A stretch of 44,013 bases of DNA from contig NZ_VDMP01000013.1 in the NCBI RefSeq assembly GCF_006335005.1, forward strand, positions 1 to 44,013. The letters are read 5' to 3'. A model generated the notes under the pieces. That model made no database searches, was not told the DNA's origin, and saw only the letters and a list, made by a program, of their open reading frames with translations. Shown here piece after piece: positions 1-9,168 of this stretch. Both the position numbers and the translations under genes were made by a program. The DNA comes from Nocardioides albidus (GTDB lineage: Bacteria > Actinomycetota > Actinomycetes > Propionibacteriales > Nocardioidaceae). The stretch's first letter is position 1, and each line of letters starts with the position of its first letter.

Positions 1-441
1 CCCGACCTGCTCACCGAGGTCTTCGAGTCCCGCCCCGAGGTGCTGGCCCACAACGTCGAGACCGTGCCGCGGATCTTCAAACGCATCCGCCCCGCGTTCC
101 GCTACGACCGCTCACTCGACGTCCTGACCCAGGCCCGGACCTTCGGCCTGGTCCCCAAGTCCAACCTCATCCTCGGCATGGGCGAGACCCGCGACGAGGT
201 CTCCCAAGCCCTGCGCGACCTCCACGACGCCGGCTGCGAGCTCATCACCATCACCCAGTACCTCCGCCCCTCACCACGCCACCACCCCGTCGAGCGCTGG
301 GTCAAGCCCGAGGAGTTCGTCGACCTCGCCACCGAGGCCGAGGAGATCGGCTTCGCAGGCGTCATGTCCGGCCCACTCGTACGCTCCTCCTATCGGGCCG
401 GACGGCTGTACCGTCAAGCTATGGAACTCAGGAGTCGGTGA
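1..441 (+). CDS. lipA: Lipoyl synthase, 3' part (5' end outside window)
   Basis: The frame is open from the first base, so only the C-terminal 146 residues are present. The fragment has the typical radical-SAM lipoyl synthase tail: an AHNVETV segment, [19 protein letters not shown] and [15 protein letters not shown], the last containing the conserved serine that ligates the auxiliary cluster in this family. The enzyme inserts two sulfurs into protein-bound octanoyl groups of the 2-oxoacid dehydrogenase E2 subunits and of the glycine cleavage H protein. The CxxxCxxC radical-SAM motif lies upstream of the window. The TGA ends 4 nt before sdaA, so the two genes are probably co-transcribed. Identification is very secure; whether this is the only lipA of the genome cannot be judged. 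Confidence 0.95.
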   Translation, partial: PDLLTEVFESRPEVLAHNVETVPRIFKRIRPAFRYDRSLDVLTQARTFGLVPKSNLILGMGETRDEVSQALRDLHDAGCELITITQYLRPSPRHHPVERWVKPEEFVDLATEAEEIGFAGVMSGPLVRSSYRAGRLYRQAMELRSR

Positions 442-445
442 TCCC

Positions 446-1828
446 ATGGCGCTGAGCGTCTTCGACCTCTACTCGATCGGCATCGGGCCGTCGTCATCGC
501 ACACGGTCGGGCCGATGCGCGCGGCCCGCACCTTCGCCGACGGCCTCGCGGCCGACGGCGAGCTGCCCCGCGTCGCCCGGATCCGCGCCGAGCTGTTCGG
601 CTCGCTCGGCGCGACCGGGCACGGCCACGGCTCGGTCAAGGCCGTCATCCTCGGACTCGAGGGTGACGACCCCGCGACGACCGACACCTCGACGTACGAC
701 GAGCGGGTGGCCTCGATCCTCGAGCGTCAGGAGCTGCGCCTGGCCGGGCAGCAGCCGATCCGCTTCGAGGCCGACGACGTCGTGATGCATCGCCGCCAGT
801 CGCTGCCGGCCCACCCCAACGGCATGGTGTTCACCGCCTACGACGCCGACGACGCCGAGCTGCGGGCACGCACCTACTACTCGGTGGGCGGCGGCTTCGT
901 CCTCGACGACACCCAGGTCGGCGCCGACCGGGTCGTGGTCGACGAGACCCCGCTCCCCCACCCGTTCAGCACGGGTGACGAGCTGCTCGCCGCCTGTGAG
1001 CGGGAGGGCATGAGCATCTCCGATCTCATGCTCGCCAACGAGCTCACCTGGCGCAGCGAGGCCGAGATCCGCGCGGGCCTGCTCGAGATCTGGCGGGTGA
1101 TGGTCGAGTGCGTCGAGGAGGGCTGCCACCGGGAGGGCACCCTGCCCGGCGGGCTCAAGGTCCCGCGGCGCGCCCCCGAGCTCTACGCGAAGCTGAGCCG
1201 GGCCGGCAGCCTCGACCCGCTCGACGTGATCGACTGGGTCAACCTGTACGCGCTGGCCGTCAACGAGCAGAACGCCTCGGGCGGGCGGATCGTCACCGCA
1301 CCCACGAACGGCGCCGCCGGGATCGTTCCCGCCGTGCTGCACTACTGGGTGCGCTTCGTCGCGACGGACCGCCCGGCAGAGGAGGTCGACGACGGCATCG
1401 TCCGCTTCCTCCTCACCGGCGCGGCCATCGGGATGCTGGCCAAGATGAACGCCTCCATCTCGGGGGCCGAGGTGGGCTGTCAGGGTGAGGTCGGCTCGGC
1501 CTGCGCCATGGCGGCCGGGGCGCTGTGCGAGGTCATCGGAGGCTCCCCCGAGCAGGTCGAGAACGCCGCCGAGATCGGCATCGAGCACAACCTCGGACTG
1601 ACCTGCGACCCGGTCGGCGGGCTGGTGCAGATCCCGTGCATCGAGCGCAACGCGATCGCCTCGGTCAAGGCGATCAACGCCGCCCGACTCGCCCTGCACG
1701 GCACCGGCTCGCACAAGGTCAGCCTCGACAAGGCGCTCAAGACCATGCGCGAGACCGGCCGCGACATGAAGACGAAGTACAAGGAGACCTCACGTGGCGG
1801 CCTGGCCGTCAACGTGATCGAGTGCTGA
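446..1828 (+). CDS. sdaA: L-serine ammonia-lyase (serine dehydratase), iron-sulfur type, single chain
   Basis: The 460-residue protein matches the length of one-chain bacterial SdaA (about 455). It converts L-serine to pyruvate and ammonia with an oxygen-sensitive [4Fe-4S] cluster. The N-terminal beta domain carries the [14 protein letters not shown] signature. The C-terminal alpha domain carries [11 protein letters not shown] and the cluster cysteines in VGCQGE, LGLTCDP and [11 protein letters not shown]. The ATG lies 4 nt after the lipA stop, with AGGAG about 12 nt upstream. Pairing lipA with serine dehydratase fits one-carbon and glycine/serine metabolism, because lipoate is needed by the glycine cleavage system; that link is an inference. 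The gene is convergent with the c-di-GMP enzyme gene, with only about 40 bp of G/C-rich DNA between the stops and no clear terminator. Confidence 0.96.
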   Translation: MALSVFDLYSIGIGPSSSHTVGPMRAARTFADGLAADGELPRVARIRAELFGSLGATGHGHGSVKAVILGLEGDDPATTDTSTYDERVASILERQELRLAGQQPIRFEADDVVMHRRQSLPAHPNGMVFTAYDADDAELRARTYYSVGGGFVLDDTQVGADRVVVDETPLPHPFSTGDELLAACEREGMSISDLMLANELTWRSEAEIRAGLLEIWRVMVECVEEGCHREGTLPGGLKVPRRAPELYAKLSRAGSLDPLDVIDWVNLYALAVNEQNASGGRIVTAPTNGAAGIVPAVLHYWVRFVATDRPAEEVDDGIVRFLLTGAAIGMLAKMNASISGAEVGCQGEVGSACAMAAGALCEVIGGSPEQVENAAEIGIEHNLGLTCDPVGGLVQIPCIERNAIASVKAINAARLALHGTGSHKVSLDKALKTMRETGRDMKTKYKETSRGGLAVNVIEC

Positions 1829-1868
1829 GCCGCCGGGGGGCCGGGCCGGGCCGGGGGGCGGGCCGGCG

Positions 1869-3938
1869 TCAGTCGCGTGAGATGGCGCGGGCGACCATGT
1901 CCAGCGAGCCGGCCGGGACGCCGGGGCTGTAGAGGTAGCCCTGCACCTCGTCGCAGCCGCGCTCGCGGAGGTAGCGCTCCTGCGCCTCGGTCTCCACGCC
2001 CTCGGCCACCACGGTCATCCCGAGCGCGTGCGCCATCACGATGATGGCGTCCACGATGGCGGCGTTCTCCGCGACGCTGATCTCCTGCACGAACGAGCGG
2101 TCGATCTTGAGCTTGTCGATCGGGAAGCGGGTCAGGTAGGCGAGGCTGCTGTAGCCGCGGCCGAAGTCGTCGACCACGATCGAGACGCCGAGCGAGCGCA
2201 GGGACTCCAGCATCGCGACGACGTCGCCGTGGTCCTCGATCAACAGGCCCTCGGTGATCTCGACCTCGAGCTGCGAGGGCTCGATGCCCGCGGTCTCGAT
2301 CGCACTCGCGATCTCCTCGAGCCAGGCCCGCCCGCGGAGCTGGCGGGGCGAGACGTTGACGGCGAGCCGCAGCGGCCGGCCGAGCTGCTCCTGCATCCGG
2401 GCGAGCGCCGTGCACGCCGTGGTCAGCACCCAGCCGCCGAGCTGCGTGATCATGCCGCCGTCCTCGGCGACCGGGATGAACCGGTCGGGTGGCACCGCTC
2501 CGAGCGTGGGGCTGATCCAGCGGGCGAGGGCCTCGACGCCGACCACCTCGCCGGACGCGAGGTCGACCTGGGGCTGGTAGACCAGCGAGAGCTCGTCGAG
2601 CTCGAGGGCCTGGCGCAGCGCGGCGGACAGCGAGAGGCGGTCGTTGTTGTCGACGAGCATCTGCGGCTCGAACCAGCAGATCCCGTTGCGGCCGGCTGCC
2701 TTGGCCTGATACATCGCGATGTCGACGTACTTGAGCAGGGTGGCGGCGTCGCGGCCGTCGGCCGGGAAGCATGCTCCGCCGAGACTGCCGGTGACGGCCA
2801 GCTCGTAGCCGTGCACGACCACGGGCGCGAGGACGTCGGTCATCAGCTCCTCGAGCCGACGCTCGAGGTCGGTGCCGGGCACCAGGTCCTCGAGGACGAT
2901 CACGAACTCGTCGCCGCCCAACCGGGCGACCATGTCGTCGGCGCGGGTCCAGGCGAGGAGGCGCTCGGCGACGACGATGAGCAGCTCGTCGCCGATGTGG
3001 TGGCCCAACGAGTCGTTGATCCGCTTGAACTGGTCGAGGTCGATGAGCACCAGCGCGAGCTCGACGCCGTCGCGCTCGGCCCTCTCCAAGGCGTGGTCGA
3101 GATGGCGTACGAGCAGCGAGCGGTTGGGCAGGTTGGTCAGGCTGTCGTGGGTGACGATGTGCTCGATGCGCTCGCGGGCCTCGATGCGCTGGGTGATGTC
3201 GTAGGCCACGACGAGGAATCCGCCGGGTCCGCCGTCCTCGGGCGCGAGGGGAACGATCCACTCGTGCACCGGCACCAGGCTCCCGTCCTTGCGCCGGTAG
3301 GTCCATTCCGCCTCGTCCCCGGCGGCGTGCGCGAGGACCGGGGTCCCGTCGGGATAGCGCTGGCGCTGGGCGCCGTCGATCTCGACGAGCGAGCAGCCGA
3401 TCAGCTCGGCCTGGGACCGGTCGACGAGCTCGGCCGCCGCGGGGTTCGCGGTCCGGATCAGCCCGGCGGCGTCGGTGGAGATGATGGCGAAGGGCATCGT
3501 GTCGAGGATGGAGCGCCACAGCGCGTCCTCACGGGCGAGCGCCACCGCCTCCTGGTCGCGCAGACGCTCGGTGATGTCGATGATCGAGGCGAGCACGAAG
3601 CGCTCCTCGCCCAACGTGATCGGGTTGAGCCCGATCTCGATCGGCATCTCGGTCCCGTCGCGGCGCAGGCCGAACAGCTCGCGGCCCACGCCCATGGCCC
3701 GGCGGTCGGGCTTCGCGGTGTACGCCGCCCGCTCGCGGCCGTGACGGGCGCGGAAGCGCTCGGGCATGAGGTCCTCGACGCCCATCGTGAGCAGGTCCGC
3801 GCACGGGTAGCCGAAGGAGCGCTCCGCCTCGGAGTTGACCAGCACGATGCGACCCGAGGCGTCGACGAGCACCATCGCACTCGGCACCGCCTCGATGATG
3901 AGCCGGAGCCGCTCGTCGTCGATCGCGTCGCGGAGCAT
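1869..3938 (-). CDS. PAS-PAS-GGDEF-EAL c-di-GMP cyclase/phosphodiesterase
   Basis: A 689-residue cytosolic protein with no transmembrane segment. Two PAS domains (about 5-125 and 135-255) are followed by GGDEF and EAL domains. The cyclase motif is intact (GGDEF at 341-345), and an RxxD inhibitory site (R332-D335) lies exactly five residues before it, so product feedback is possible. The EAL domain keeps EAL (469-471), the Asn of AVNVS, EITEG, DDFG, the Lys of KLKIDRS, AEGVET and the Gln of VQGYLYS, so phosphodiesterase activity is also expected. The start at 3938 was chosen because AAGGGAG lies about 8 nt upstream and the first PAS domain begins directly after it; longer frames read into non-coding DNA. 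A 17-bp palindrome lies about 40 nt upstream. Which activity dominates, and the signal sensed by the PAS domains, are unknown. Confidence 0.93.
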   Translation of the reverse strand: MLRDAIDDERLRLIIEAVPSAMVLVDASGRIVLVNSEAERSFGYPCADLLTMGVEDLMPERFRARHGRERAAYTAKPDRRAMGVGRELFGLRRDGTEMPIEIGLNPITLGEERFVLASIIDITERLRDQEAVALAREDALWRSILDTMPFAIISTDAAGLIRTANPAAAELVDRSQAELIGCSLVEIDGAQRQRYPDGTPVLAHAAGDEAEWTYRRKDGSLVPVHEWIVPLAPEDGGPGGFLVVAYDITQRIEARERIEHIVTHDSLTNLPNRSLLVRHLDHALERAERDGVELALVLIDLDQFKRINDSLGHHIGDELLIVVAERLLAWTRADDMVARLGGDEFVIVLEDLVPGTDLERRLEELMTDVLAPVVVHGYELAVTGSLGGACFPADGRDAATLLKYVDIAMYQAKAAGRNGICWFEPQMLVDNNDRLSLSAALRQALELDELSLVYQPQVDLASGEVVGVEALARWISPTLGAVPPDRFIPVAEDGGMITQLGGWVLTTACTALARMQEQLGRPLRLAVNVSPRQLRGRAWLEEIASAIETAGIEPSQLEVEITEGLLIEDHGDVVAMLESLRSLGVSIVVDDFGRGYSSLAYLTRFPIDKLKIDRSFVQEISVAENAAIVDAIIVMAHALGMTVVAEGVETEAQERYLRERGCDEVQGYLYSPGVPAGSLDMVARAISRD

Positions 3939-3979
3939 GATTCTCCCTTCGGCCCGGGACCGCGGCATCGGAGCGGATT

Positions 3980-3996
3980 GGGACGATGGTCCCGGG
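3980..3996 (-). promoter_or_regulatory. Palindromic element upstream of the GGDEF-EAL gene
   Basis: On the minus strand the sequence is CCCGGGACCATCGTCCC, ending 41 nt before the ATG at 3938. A copy differing at one base (10592-10608) lies 46 nt before the secreted repeat-protein gene. Its core is a GGGAC-N4-GTCCC inverted repeat. It is probably a transcription-factor site; the factor is unknown. Confidence 0.45.
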
Positions 3997-4059
3997 TCGA
4001 CCGCCCACGGTCGGGACCGAGCCGTCCGCCGACCTGGTGCTGGGCGCGTGGCACGTACT

Positions 4060-5982
4060 CTACGGCACCGGGGCCGCGACGGTCCTGGCTCTGGCCGAGG
4101 ACGCGAACAGCCAGCCGTAGAAGGCGAGCAGGACCAGCCAGGAGGCGATGACCACGCCGTACATCGTGGTCCACAGCCACACCGGAACGTCCGGCTTGCG
4201 CTCGCGCTGGAGCATGAACGGCTCGTGCACGAACGCGACCTCGGTGCCGTCGTCGACCTGGACGAGACCGGCACTCGGCCCGGTGATCGCGGTGTCGGCC
4301 GGCATGTGCACGGGGATCGAGACCAGGGTGCGCAGCGGGAGGTGCAGCCGGACCAGGACCTTCCAGTCGCCGTAGAGCGGGAGCGGCTCTGCACTGCGGT
4401 ACTCGCCGGCCCGGCCGGTCGACTCCATCGCGACGCTGAGCACGCCGTCGCCGAGCTCCTGGGACTCCTCCTCCCGCTTGCCCTGGTAGGCCAGCGCGGA
4501 GAACCAGATCGCGTCGTCGACCTCGTCGGGGTCGGCACGCACGGTGACCACAGCGGTGCAGCCCTGGCTGCCGATGCAGTCGTCGCTGTAGGAGACGTGA
4601 CCCATGATCACGCCGGTCCCCTCGATCGGCTGGTACGTCGTGCGGCACTCGTCGCCGACGCACTGCTTGACCACATCAACCTCGCCGGCGCCGGCGGGGG
4701 CGGCGAGGAGCGCCATCAGCGCGATGAAGGTGACGGTGCCCGCCGTACCGACCCAGCGGCCGCGGGCCGAACCGGCGACACTGCCCGGCTCGGGGCTCGG
4801 GCCGAAGTCCCCGATCCGCTCCACGTGCCGCGCGAACGACCACCCGAGCAGACCGCCGCCGGCACCGGCGACACCCCCGACGGCCAGCATGAGCGGCATC
4901 TGCGACGTCTCGGGCGGCAGCGGGTAGGGCAGGAACAGATCCATCCACCACCACTCCGTCGCCAGTCCGACGGTCCCGGCCAGCAGTCCTGCGGCGCCGG
5001 CGAAGATCGGACCCCGCTCGCGCCACGCCAGGGCGAGCAGCTCGATGCAGACGGCGGCGCCGAGGAAGAGCAGCCAGTGGGCGCGGTGGATGTCGGGGAT
5101 CGGCAGCGTGATCAGGAAGATCCCGACCCGGATGCCGGTGTAGGTCGCCCACGCGAGCAGAGCGCCCCCACGGCCGAGGAAGATCCTCCCGGCGGTGAAG
5201 ATCCAGCCGGTCAGGAAGCCGGAGATGACGAAGAGGGTGGTGGCCGGGAACTGCGGCACGCCGAGGTCGAACTCCATGAGGAAGGCCATCGGGATGATGC
5301 ACAGGCCCATCACGACGGTCATCACGACCCGCGTCGAGCGGCCGTGCGCCGGCGGACGGCCGACCTGCGCCGCCTCGGCGTAGAGCAGCGGCAGCGCGAG
5401 CACGCAGGTCACCGCGCCGCCGATCATCATCACGTGGGTCGGTCCCCACTCGGTGACGTCCTGACCGAACAGCCGGTGCCACACGTCGTCGGCAGGGAAG
5501 CCGGCGGCCGCGATCAGGCCGGCCCCGAGCAGCACCAGGGTGCCCATCGGGACCCGCCACCGCGGCGTGAGCCGGACGGTACGACGCGGCAGCGGGTCCT
5601 TCGCGAGGCCGGCCGAGACGACGCCGGCGGCGAGGAAGCCGAAGATGCCGAACATGATCGGGAAGTGCGAGGGGTTGGCCAGCGGGCCCTCGTCGCGGCC
5701 GTTCTGCATGTGGATCGGGACGTCCCAGTACACCCCGAAGGCGCAGGCGATCAGCGAGATCAGGGCGAGATAGCCGGGCAGTCCGGCCCACCGGGGCAGC
5801 CCGTCCACCGCCGCGACGCGGTCGGCCAACCGGCCGAGCGTCGTCGCCTTCCCGTCCCGCTCGCGCAGCAGGAAGATCGCCAGCGGGACGTAGATCGCGG
5901 CGAAGGCGCCGGCGGCGATGAGCACCTGGTCGAGAGCGGCCCCGCCGGCGGGCGGCGGGGTGGGTTCAACAGCGAGGAGCAT
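4060..5982 (-). CDS. Polytopic membrane protein of unknown function with extracytoplasmic YtkA/FixH-like domain
   Basis: 640 residues. I count about 12 transmembrane helices up to residue ~415, then an extracytoplasmic domain (about 415-600) and a last helix near the C-terminus. The external domain has four cysteines (KQCVGDECRT, DDCIGSQGC) and a segment (LYGDWKVLVRLHLPL) reminiscent of YtkA/FixH-type domains. Helix ends carry conserved-looking histidines: VPIHMQ, NPSHFPIM, VWHRLFG and PTHVMMIGG. This pattern is typical of metal- or haem-handling membrane proteins, but I do not recognise a named family and no function is assigned. The start at 5982 has GGAGG about 7 nt upstream. It is transcribed toward the GGDEF-EAL gene with a 121-bp gap that probably contains the latter's own promoter. 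Confidence 0.85.
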   Translation of the reverse strand: MLLAVEPTPPPAGGAALDQVLIAAGAFAAIYVPLAIFLLRERDGKATTLGRLADRVAAVDGLPRWAGLPGYLALISLIACAFGVYWDVPIHMQNGRDEGPLANPSHFPIMFGIFGFLAAGVVSAGLAKDPLPRRTVRLTPRWRVPMGTLVLLGAGLIAAAGFPADDVWHRLFGQDVTEWGPTHVMMIGGAVTCVLALPLLYAEAAQVGRPPAHGRSTRVVMTVVMGLCIIPMAFLMEFDLGVPQFPATTLFVISGFLTGWIFTAGRIFLGRGGALLAWATYTGIRVGIFLITLPIPDIHRAHWLLFLGAAVCIELLALAWRERGPIFAGAAGLLAGTVGLATEWWWMDLFLPYPLPPETSQMPLMLAVGGVAGAGGGLLGWSFARHVERIGDFGPSPEPGSVAGSARGRWVGTAGTVTFIALMALLAAPAGAGEVDVVKQCVGDECRTTYQPIEGTGVIMGHVSYSDDCIGSQGCTAVVTVRADPDEVDDAIWFSALAYQGKREEESQELGDGVLSVAMESTGRAGEYRSAEPLPLYGDWKVLVRLHLPLRTLVSIPVHMPADTAITGPSAGLVQVDDGTEVAFVHEPFMLQRERKPDVPVWLWTTMYGVVIASWLVLLAFYGWLFASSARARTVAAPVP

Positions 5983-6009
5983 GGCGTACCTCCGGGGGTC
6001 CTGTTCGGA

Positions 6010-6027
6010 TGACGTTACTCGTCGTCA
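6010..6027. promoter_or_regulatory. Inverted repeat overlapping a possible -10 of the membrane-protein gene
   Basis: TGACG-N8-CGTCA forms an 18-bp inverted repeat. On the minus strand it contains TAACGT (6017-6012), a possible -10 about 30 nt before the ATG at 5982. A repressor operator is plausible but rests on sequence symmetry alone. Confidence 0.3.
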
Positions 6028-6162
6028 CAGGTACCCGCATGGTGATCTGCGCAACGCCGGCGGGCCCCCTCCGCTCCGCCCCGCGGCAAAATGTGGACGC
6101 GTGTCAGGTCAACCTCACCCAACTCGCCCCAACAGATCATCGATGTGTCTATGATGTTGGCG

Positions 6163-6200
6163 TCGGGCCGCGACCGACCCCCCCAGAGGTCGCGGCCCGA
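6163..6200 (-). terminator. Hairpin terminator downstream of glnE
   Basis: A perfect 13-bp inverted repeat (6163-6175 pairing with 6188-6200) with a 12-nt loop begins 40 bp past the glnE stop codon. There is no clear U tract, which is common for actinobacterial terminators. The rest of the 257-bp gap (5983-6239) holds only the upstream region of the membrane-protein gene; no coding frame there is convincing. Confidence 0.65.
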
Positions 6201-6239
6201 TGCCCGTTCCGTGGCCTCTTCCCCTCAGCCGCGCCGGTC

Positions 6240-9167
6240 TCACTCCCAGAAGACGCGGTCGACGACCGCGTGGGCGTGGCGGGTGATCCGCAGGTAGTCG
6301 TCGAGGAGCCGGTCGGTCTCGGTGGGCTGGTAGCCGAGGATGCTGGCGACCGCGCGGCGCTCGAGGACCGCGCGCGGGAACTCGTCGCCCGCCCGGCCGC
6401 GGGCGAGCAGGACGGCGTTGCGCACGCGGGTGGCGAGCCGCCAGGAGGCGGCGAGCGTCGCCGCGTCGTCGGAGGTCATCAGCCCGGCGTCCGCCGCCGC
6501 GCTCAGCGCGGCCAGCGTCTGCGTGGTGCGCAGGCCGGCGACCTCGGCGCCGTGGCGCAGCTGCAGCAGCTGGACGGTCCACTCGATGTCGGCCAGTCCG
6601 CCGCGGCCGAGCTTGAGGTGCAGGGCGGGGTCCGCACCGCGCGGGAGGCGCTCCTTGTCGACGCGGCCCTTGATCCGGCGGACCTCGATCACGTCGTCGG
6701 TCGTCAGTCCGCCGGCCGGATAGCGCAGCGGGTCGATCAGCGCGGTGAACCGGTCGCGCAGGCCCGCGTCGCCGACGACGGCGTCGGCTCGAAGGAGGGC
6801 CTGGGCCTCCCAGACGTGCGACCACTTGGCGTAGTAGGCGGCGTACGCGTCGAGCGTGCGCACCAGCGGTCCCTGCCGGCCCTCCGGGCGCAGGTCGGCG
6901 TCGACGACGAGCGCCGGGTCGGGGCCTGGGACGGCGAGCACACGACGCACCTCCTCGGCGACGAGCCGCGCGAAGGTGGCGGCCTCGTGGGCGTCGGCGC
7001 CCTCGGCCGGCTCGTGGACGAAGAGCACGTCGGCGTCGCTGCCGTAGGAGAGCTCGAAGCCGCCGTAGCGGCCCATGGCGACGATCGCCATCCGGGTGGG
7101 CGCGGCGTCGAGACCCCGGGCGCGGGCGGTGGACTCGACGGCGCCCTGCAGGGTGGCCTCGAGGGTCGCGTCGGTGAGCCGGGCGAGGGCGAACCCGACG
7201 TCGTCGACGTCGATGAGCCCCAGCACGTCGCCGGCCGCGATCCGCAGCAGCTCGCGGCGGCGTACGGCGCGCACGGCGCGCACGCCCTTCTCGAAGCCCT
7301 CCTGGCGACCGCCCGTGGCGAGCATCTCGTCGGTGAGCGCCGCCGAGCCGAGCGGATGGAGATCGCCGCCGAGCAGGCGGACACCGGCCGGCTCGCGCTC
7401 GAGCAGGTCGGTGCAGTAGCGGGAGGTCCCGAGCAGGTGGGCCAGCCGCTCGGCGGCCTCGCCCTCGTCGCGCAGCGTGGAGAGGTACCACGGGGTGCGG
7501 CCGAGCGCCTCGCTGATCCGGCGGAAGCCGAAGAGCCCGCCGTCGGGGTCCGGGCACTCGGCGAACCACTGCAGCATCGCGGGAAGGAGGGTGCGCTGGA
7601 TCGCCGCCGTGCGACTCACCCCGGAGGTGAGCGCCTCCAGGTTGCGCAGGGCCGCCTGCGGGTCGGCGTACCCCAGGGCGGCGAGACGGGCCCCCGCGGC
7701 CTCCGAGGAGAGCCGCACCTCGTCGGCGCCGATCCGCGCCACGGCCGAGAGCAGCGGGCGGTAGAAGATCTTCTGGTGCAGCCGGCTGACCTCGCGCCGG
7801 TGGTCCTCCCAGGTCTCCTCGAGCCTGCGCTCGGACTCCTTGAAGAAGCCGAGGCTGCGCCCCAGGCGGCGCAAGGACGGCTCGTCCGCGGGCACGACGT
7901 GGGTCCGCTGCAGGCGGTGCAGCTGGATGCGGTGCTCGAGCTGGCGCAGGAAGGAGTACGCGCGATGGAGCGCCTCGCCGTCCTCGCGCCCGACGTAGCC
8001 GCCCTCGGTCAGGCGGGAGAGCGCGCTGAGCGTGGTCGGCGGGCGGATCGACTCGTCGGCGCGCCCGTGGACGAGCTGGAGCAGCTGGACGGCGAACTCC
8101 ACGTCGCGCAGACCGCCGGCGCCGAGCTTGAGCTGGCGGCCGGCCTCGCGGGCCGGGATGTGCTCGAGGACGCGACGGCGCATCGCCCGGGCGGCGTCGA
8201 CGAAGCCCTCGCGGTCCGCTGCCGACCACACCATCGGCGCCACCATCGCGACGAACTCGCCGCCGAGGGCGAGATCGCCCGCGACCGGGCGTGCCTTGAG
8301 CAGGGCCTGGAACTCCCAGGCCTCGGCCCAGCGCTCGTAGTAGCCCTGATGGCTGGCCAGGGTCCGGCTCAGCGGGCCCGCCTTGCCCTCGGGCCGCAGG
8401 GCCGCGTCGACCGGCCAGATCGTCCCCTCGGCCGTGTGGTCACCGCAGACCTGCATCATCTGGGCGGCCAGGCGCGCGGCGGCCCGCTCGTCGCCCTCGT
8501 GCACGAAGAGGACGTCGACGTCGGAGACGTAGTTGAGCTCGTGACCGCCGCACTTGCCCATCGCGACCACCGCGAGCCGTACGCCGTCCGCGGCCTCCCC
8601 CACCCGGAGCCGGGCGATCGCCAGGGCGGCGTCCAGGGTGCCGGCGGCCAGGTCGGACAGCTCGGCCGCGGCGTCGTCGACGCCGAGGTGGTGGGTGAGA
8701 TCGCGCGCGGCGAGTCGCAGCAGGAGACGGCGGTACTCCACGCGCAGGGCGTCGAGCGCCTCGTGGTCGGGCCGGTCCGCGACCGCGGCGAGCAGCGAGG
8801 CCCGGATCGCCCAGGCCGCCGGCCGGGTCGAGCCGAGCGCGGGATCCGCCAGCTCACGCCAGTGCGCCGGGTGACGGGCCAGGTGGTCGGCCAGCGCGGC
8901 GCTCGCGCCGAGGACGCCGAGCAGGCGCATCGCCGTACCCTCGTCGTCGAGGACGGCGGCGAGGAGCGCGTCCCGCTCACCGATCTGCTCCGCGGCGTCC
9001 GCCAGGCGGCACAGTGCGCGCAGGGCGGCGTCCGGGTCGGCGGTGCGGCCCAGCAGCGCGAGCAGGTCGCCGGACCGGGGACCGAGCCGGTCGAGGTCCT
9101 CCACCGCGCCGTCCAGGTCGACGAAGCCGAGCCGGAGCAGCTCGGTGCGCTGCGACGCCCGGTTCAT
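6240..9167 (-). CDS. glnE: Bifunctional glutamine synthetase adenylyltransferase / deadenylylase
   Basis: 975 residues, the normal length for GlnE. Two nucleotidyltransferase-fold halves are visible. The N-terminal deadenylylase half has GGHELNYVSDVD (G207-D218); the C-terminal adenylylase half has GGFELSYGSDAD (G702-D713). GlnE switches type I-beta glutamine synthetase off and on by adenylylating one tyrosine, in response to nitrogen status relayed by PII. The ATG at 9167 follows the glnA2 stop codon (9169-9171) by a single base, so translation is coupled. The GlnA1-type target is not next door as it is in Mycobacterium and must be encoded elsewhere if present. A hairpin terminator follows. 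Confidence 0.97.
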   Translation of the reverse strand: MNRASQRTELLRLGFVDLDGAVEDLDRLGPRSGDLLALLGRTADPDAALRALCRLADAAEQIGERDALLAAVLDDEGTAMRLLGVLGASAALADHLARHPAHWRELADPALGSTRPAAWAIRASLLAAVADRPDHEALDALRVEYRRLLLRLAARDLTHHLGVDDAAAELSDLAAGTLDAALAIARLRVGEAADGVRLAVVAMGKCGGHELNYVSDVDVLFVHEGDERAAARLAAQMMQVCGDHTAEGTIWPVDAALRPEGKAGPLSRTLASHQGYYERWAEAWEFQALLKARPVAGDLALGGEFVAMVAPMVWSAADREGFVDAARAMRRRVLEHIPAREAGRQLKLGAGGLRDVEFAVQLLQLVHGRADESIRPPTTLSALSRLTEGGYVGREDGEALHRAYSFLRQLEHRIQLHRLQRTHVVPADEPSLRRLGRSLGFFKESERRLEETWEDHRREVSRLHQKIFYRPLLSAVARIGADEVRLSSEAAGARLAALGYADPQAALRNLEALTSGVSRTAAIQRTLLPAMLQWFAECPDPDGGLFGFRRISEALGRTPWYLSTLRDEGEAAERLAHLLGTSRYCTDLLEREPAGVRLLGGDLHPLGSAALTDEMLATGGRQEGFEKGVRAVRAVRRRELLRIAAGDVLGLIDVDDVGFALARLTDATLEATLQGAVESTARARGLDAAPTRMAIVAMGRYGGFELSYGSDADVLFVHEPAEGADAHEAATFARLVAEEVRRVLAVPGPDPALVVDADLRPEGRQGPLVRTLDAYAAYYAKWSHVWEAQALLRADAVVGDAGLRDRFTALIDPLRYPAGGLTTDDVIEVRRIKGRVDKERLPRGADPALHLKLGRGGLADIEWTVQLLQLRHGAEVAGLRTTQTLAALSAAADAGLMTSDDAATLAASWRLATRVRNAVLLARGRAGDEFPRAVLERRAVASILGYQPTETDRLLDDYLRITRHAHAVVDRVFWE

Positions 9168-9168
9168 C

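Noticed and set aside
1829..1868. Terminator between sdaA and the GGDEF-EAL gene
   Set aside because: The 40-bp stretch is a run of GGGCC-type repeats without a defined stem-loop or U tract; several weak pairings are possible but none stands out.
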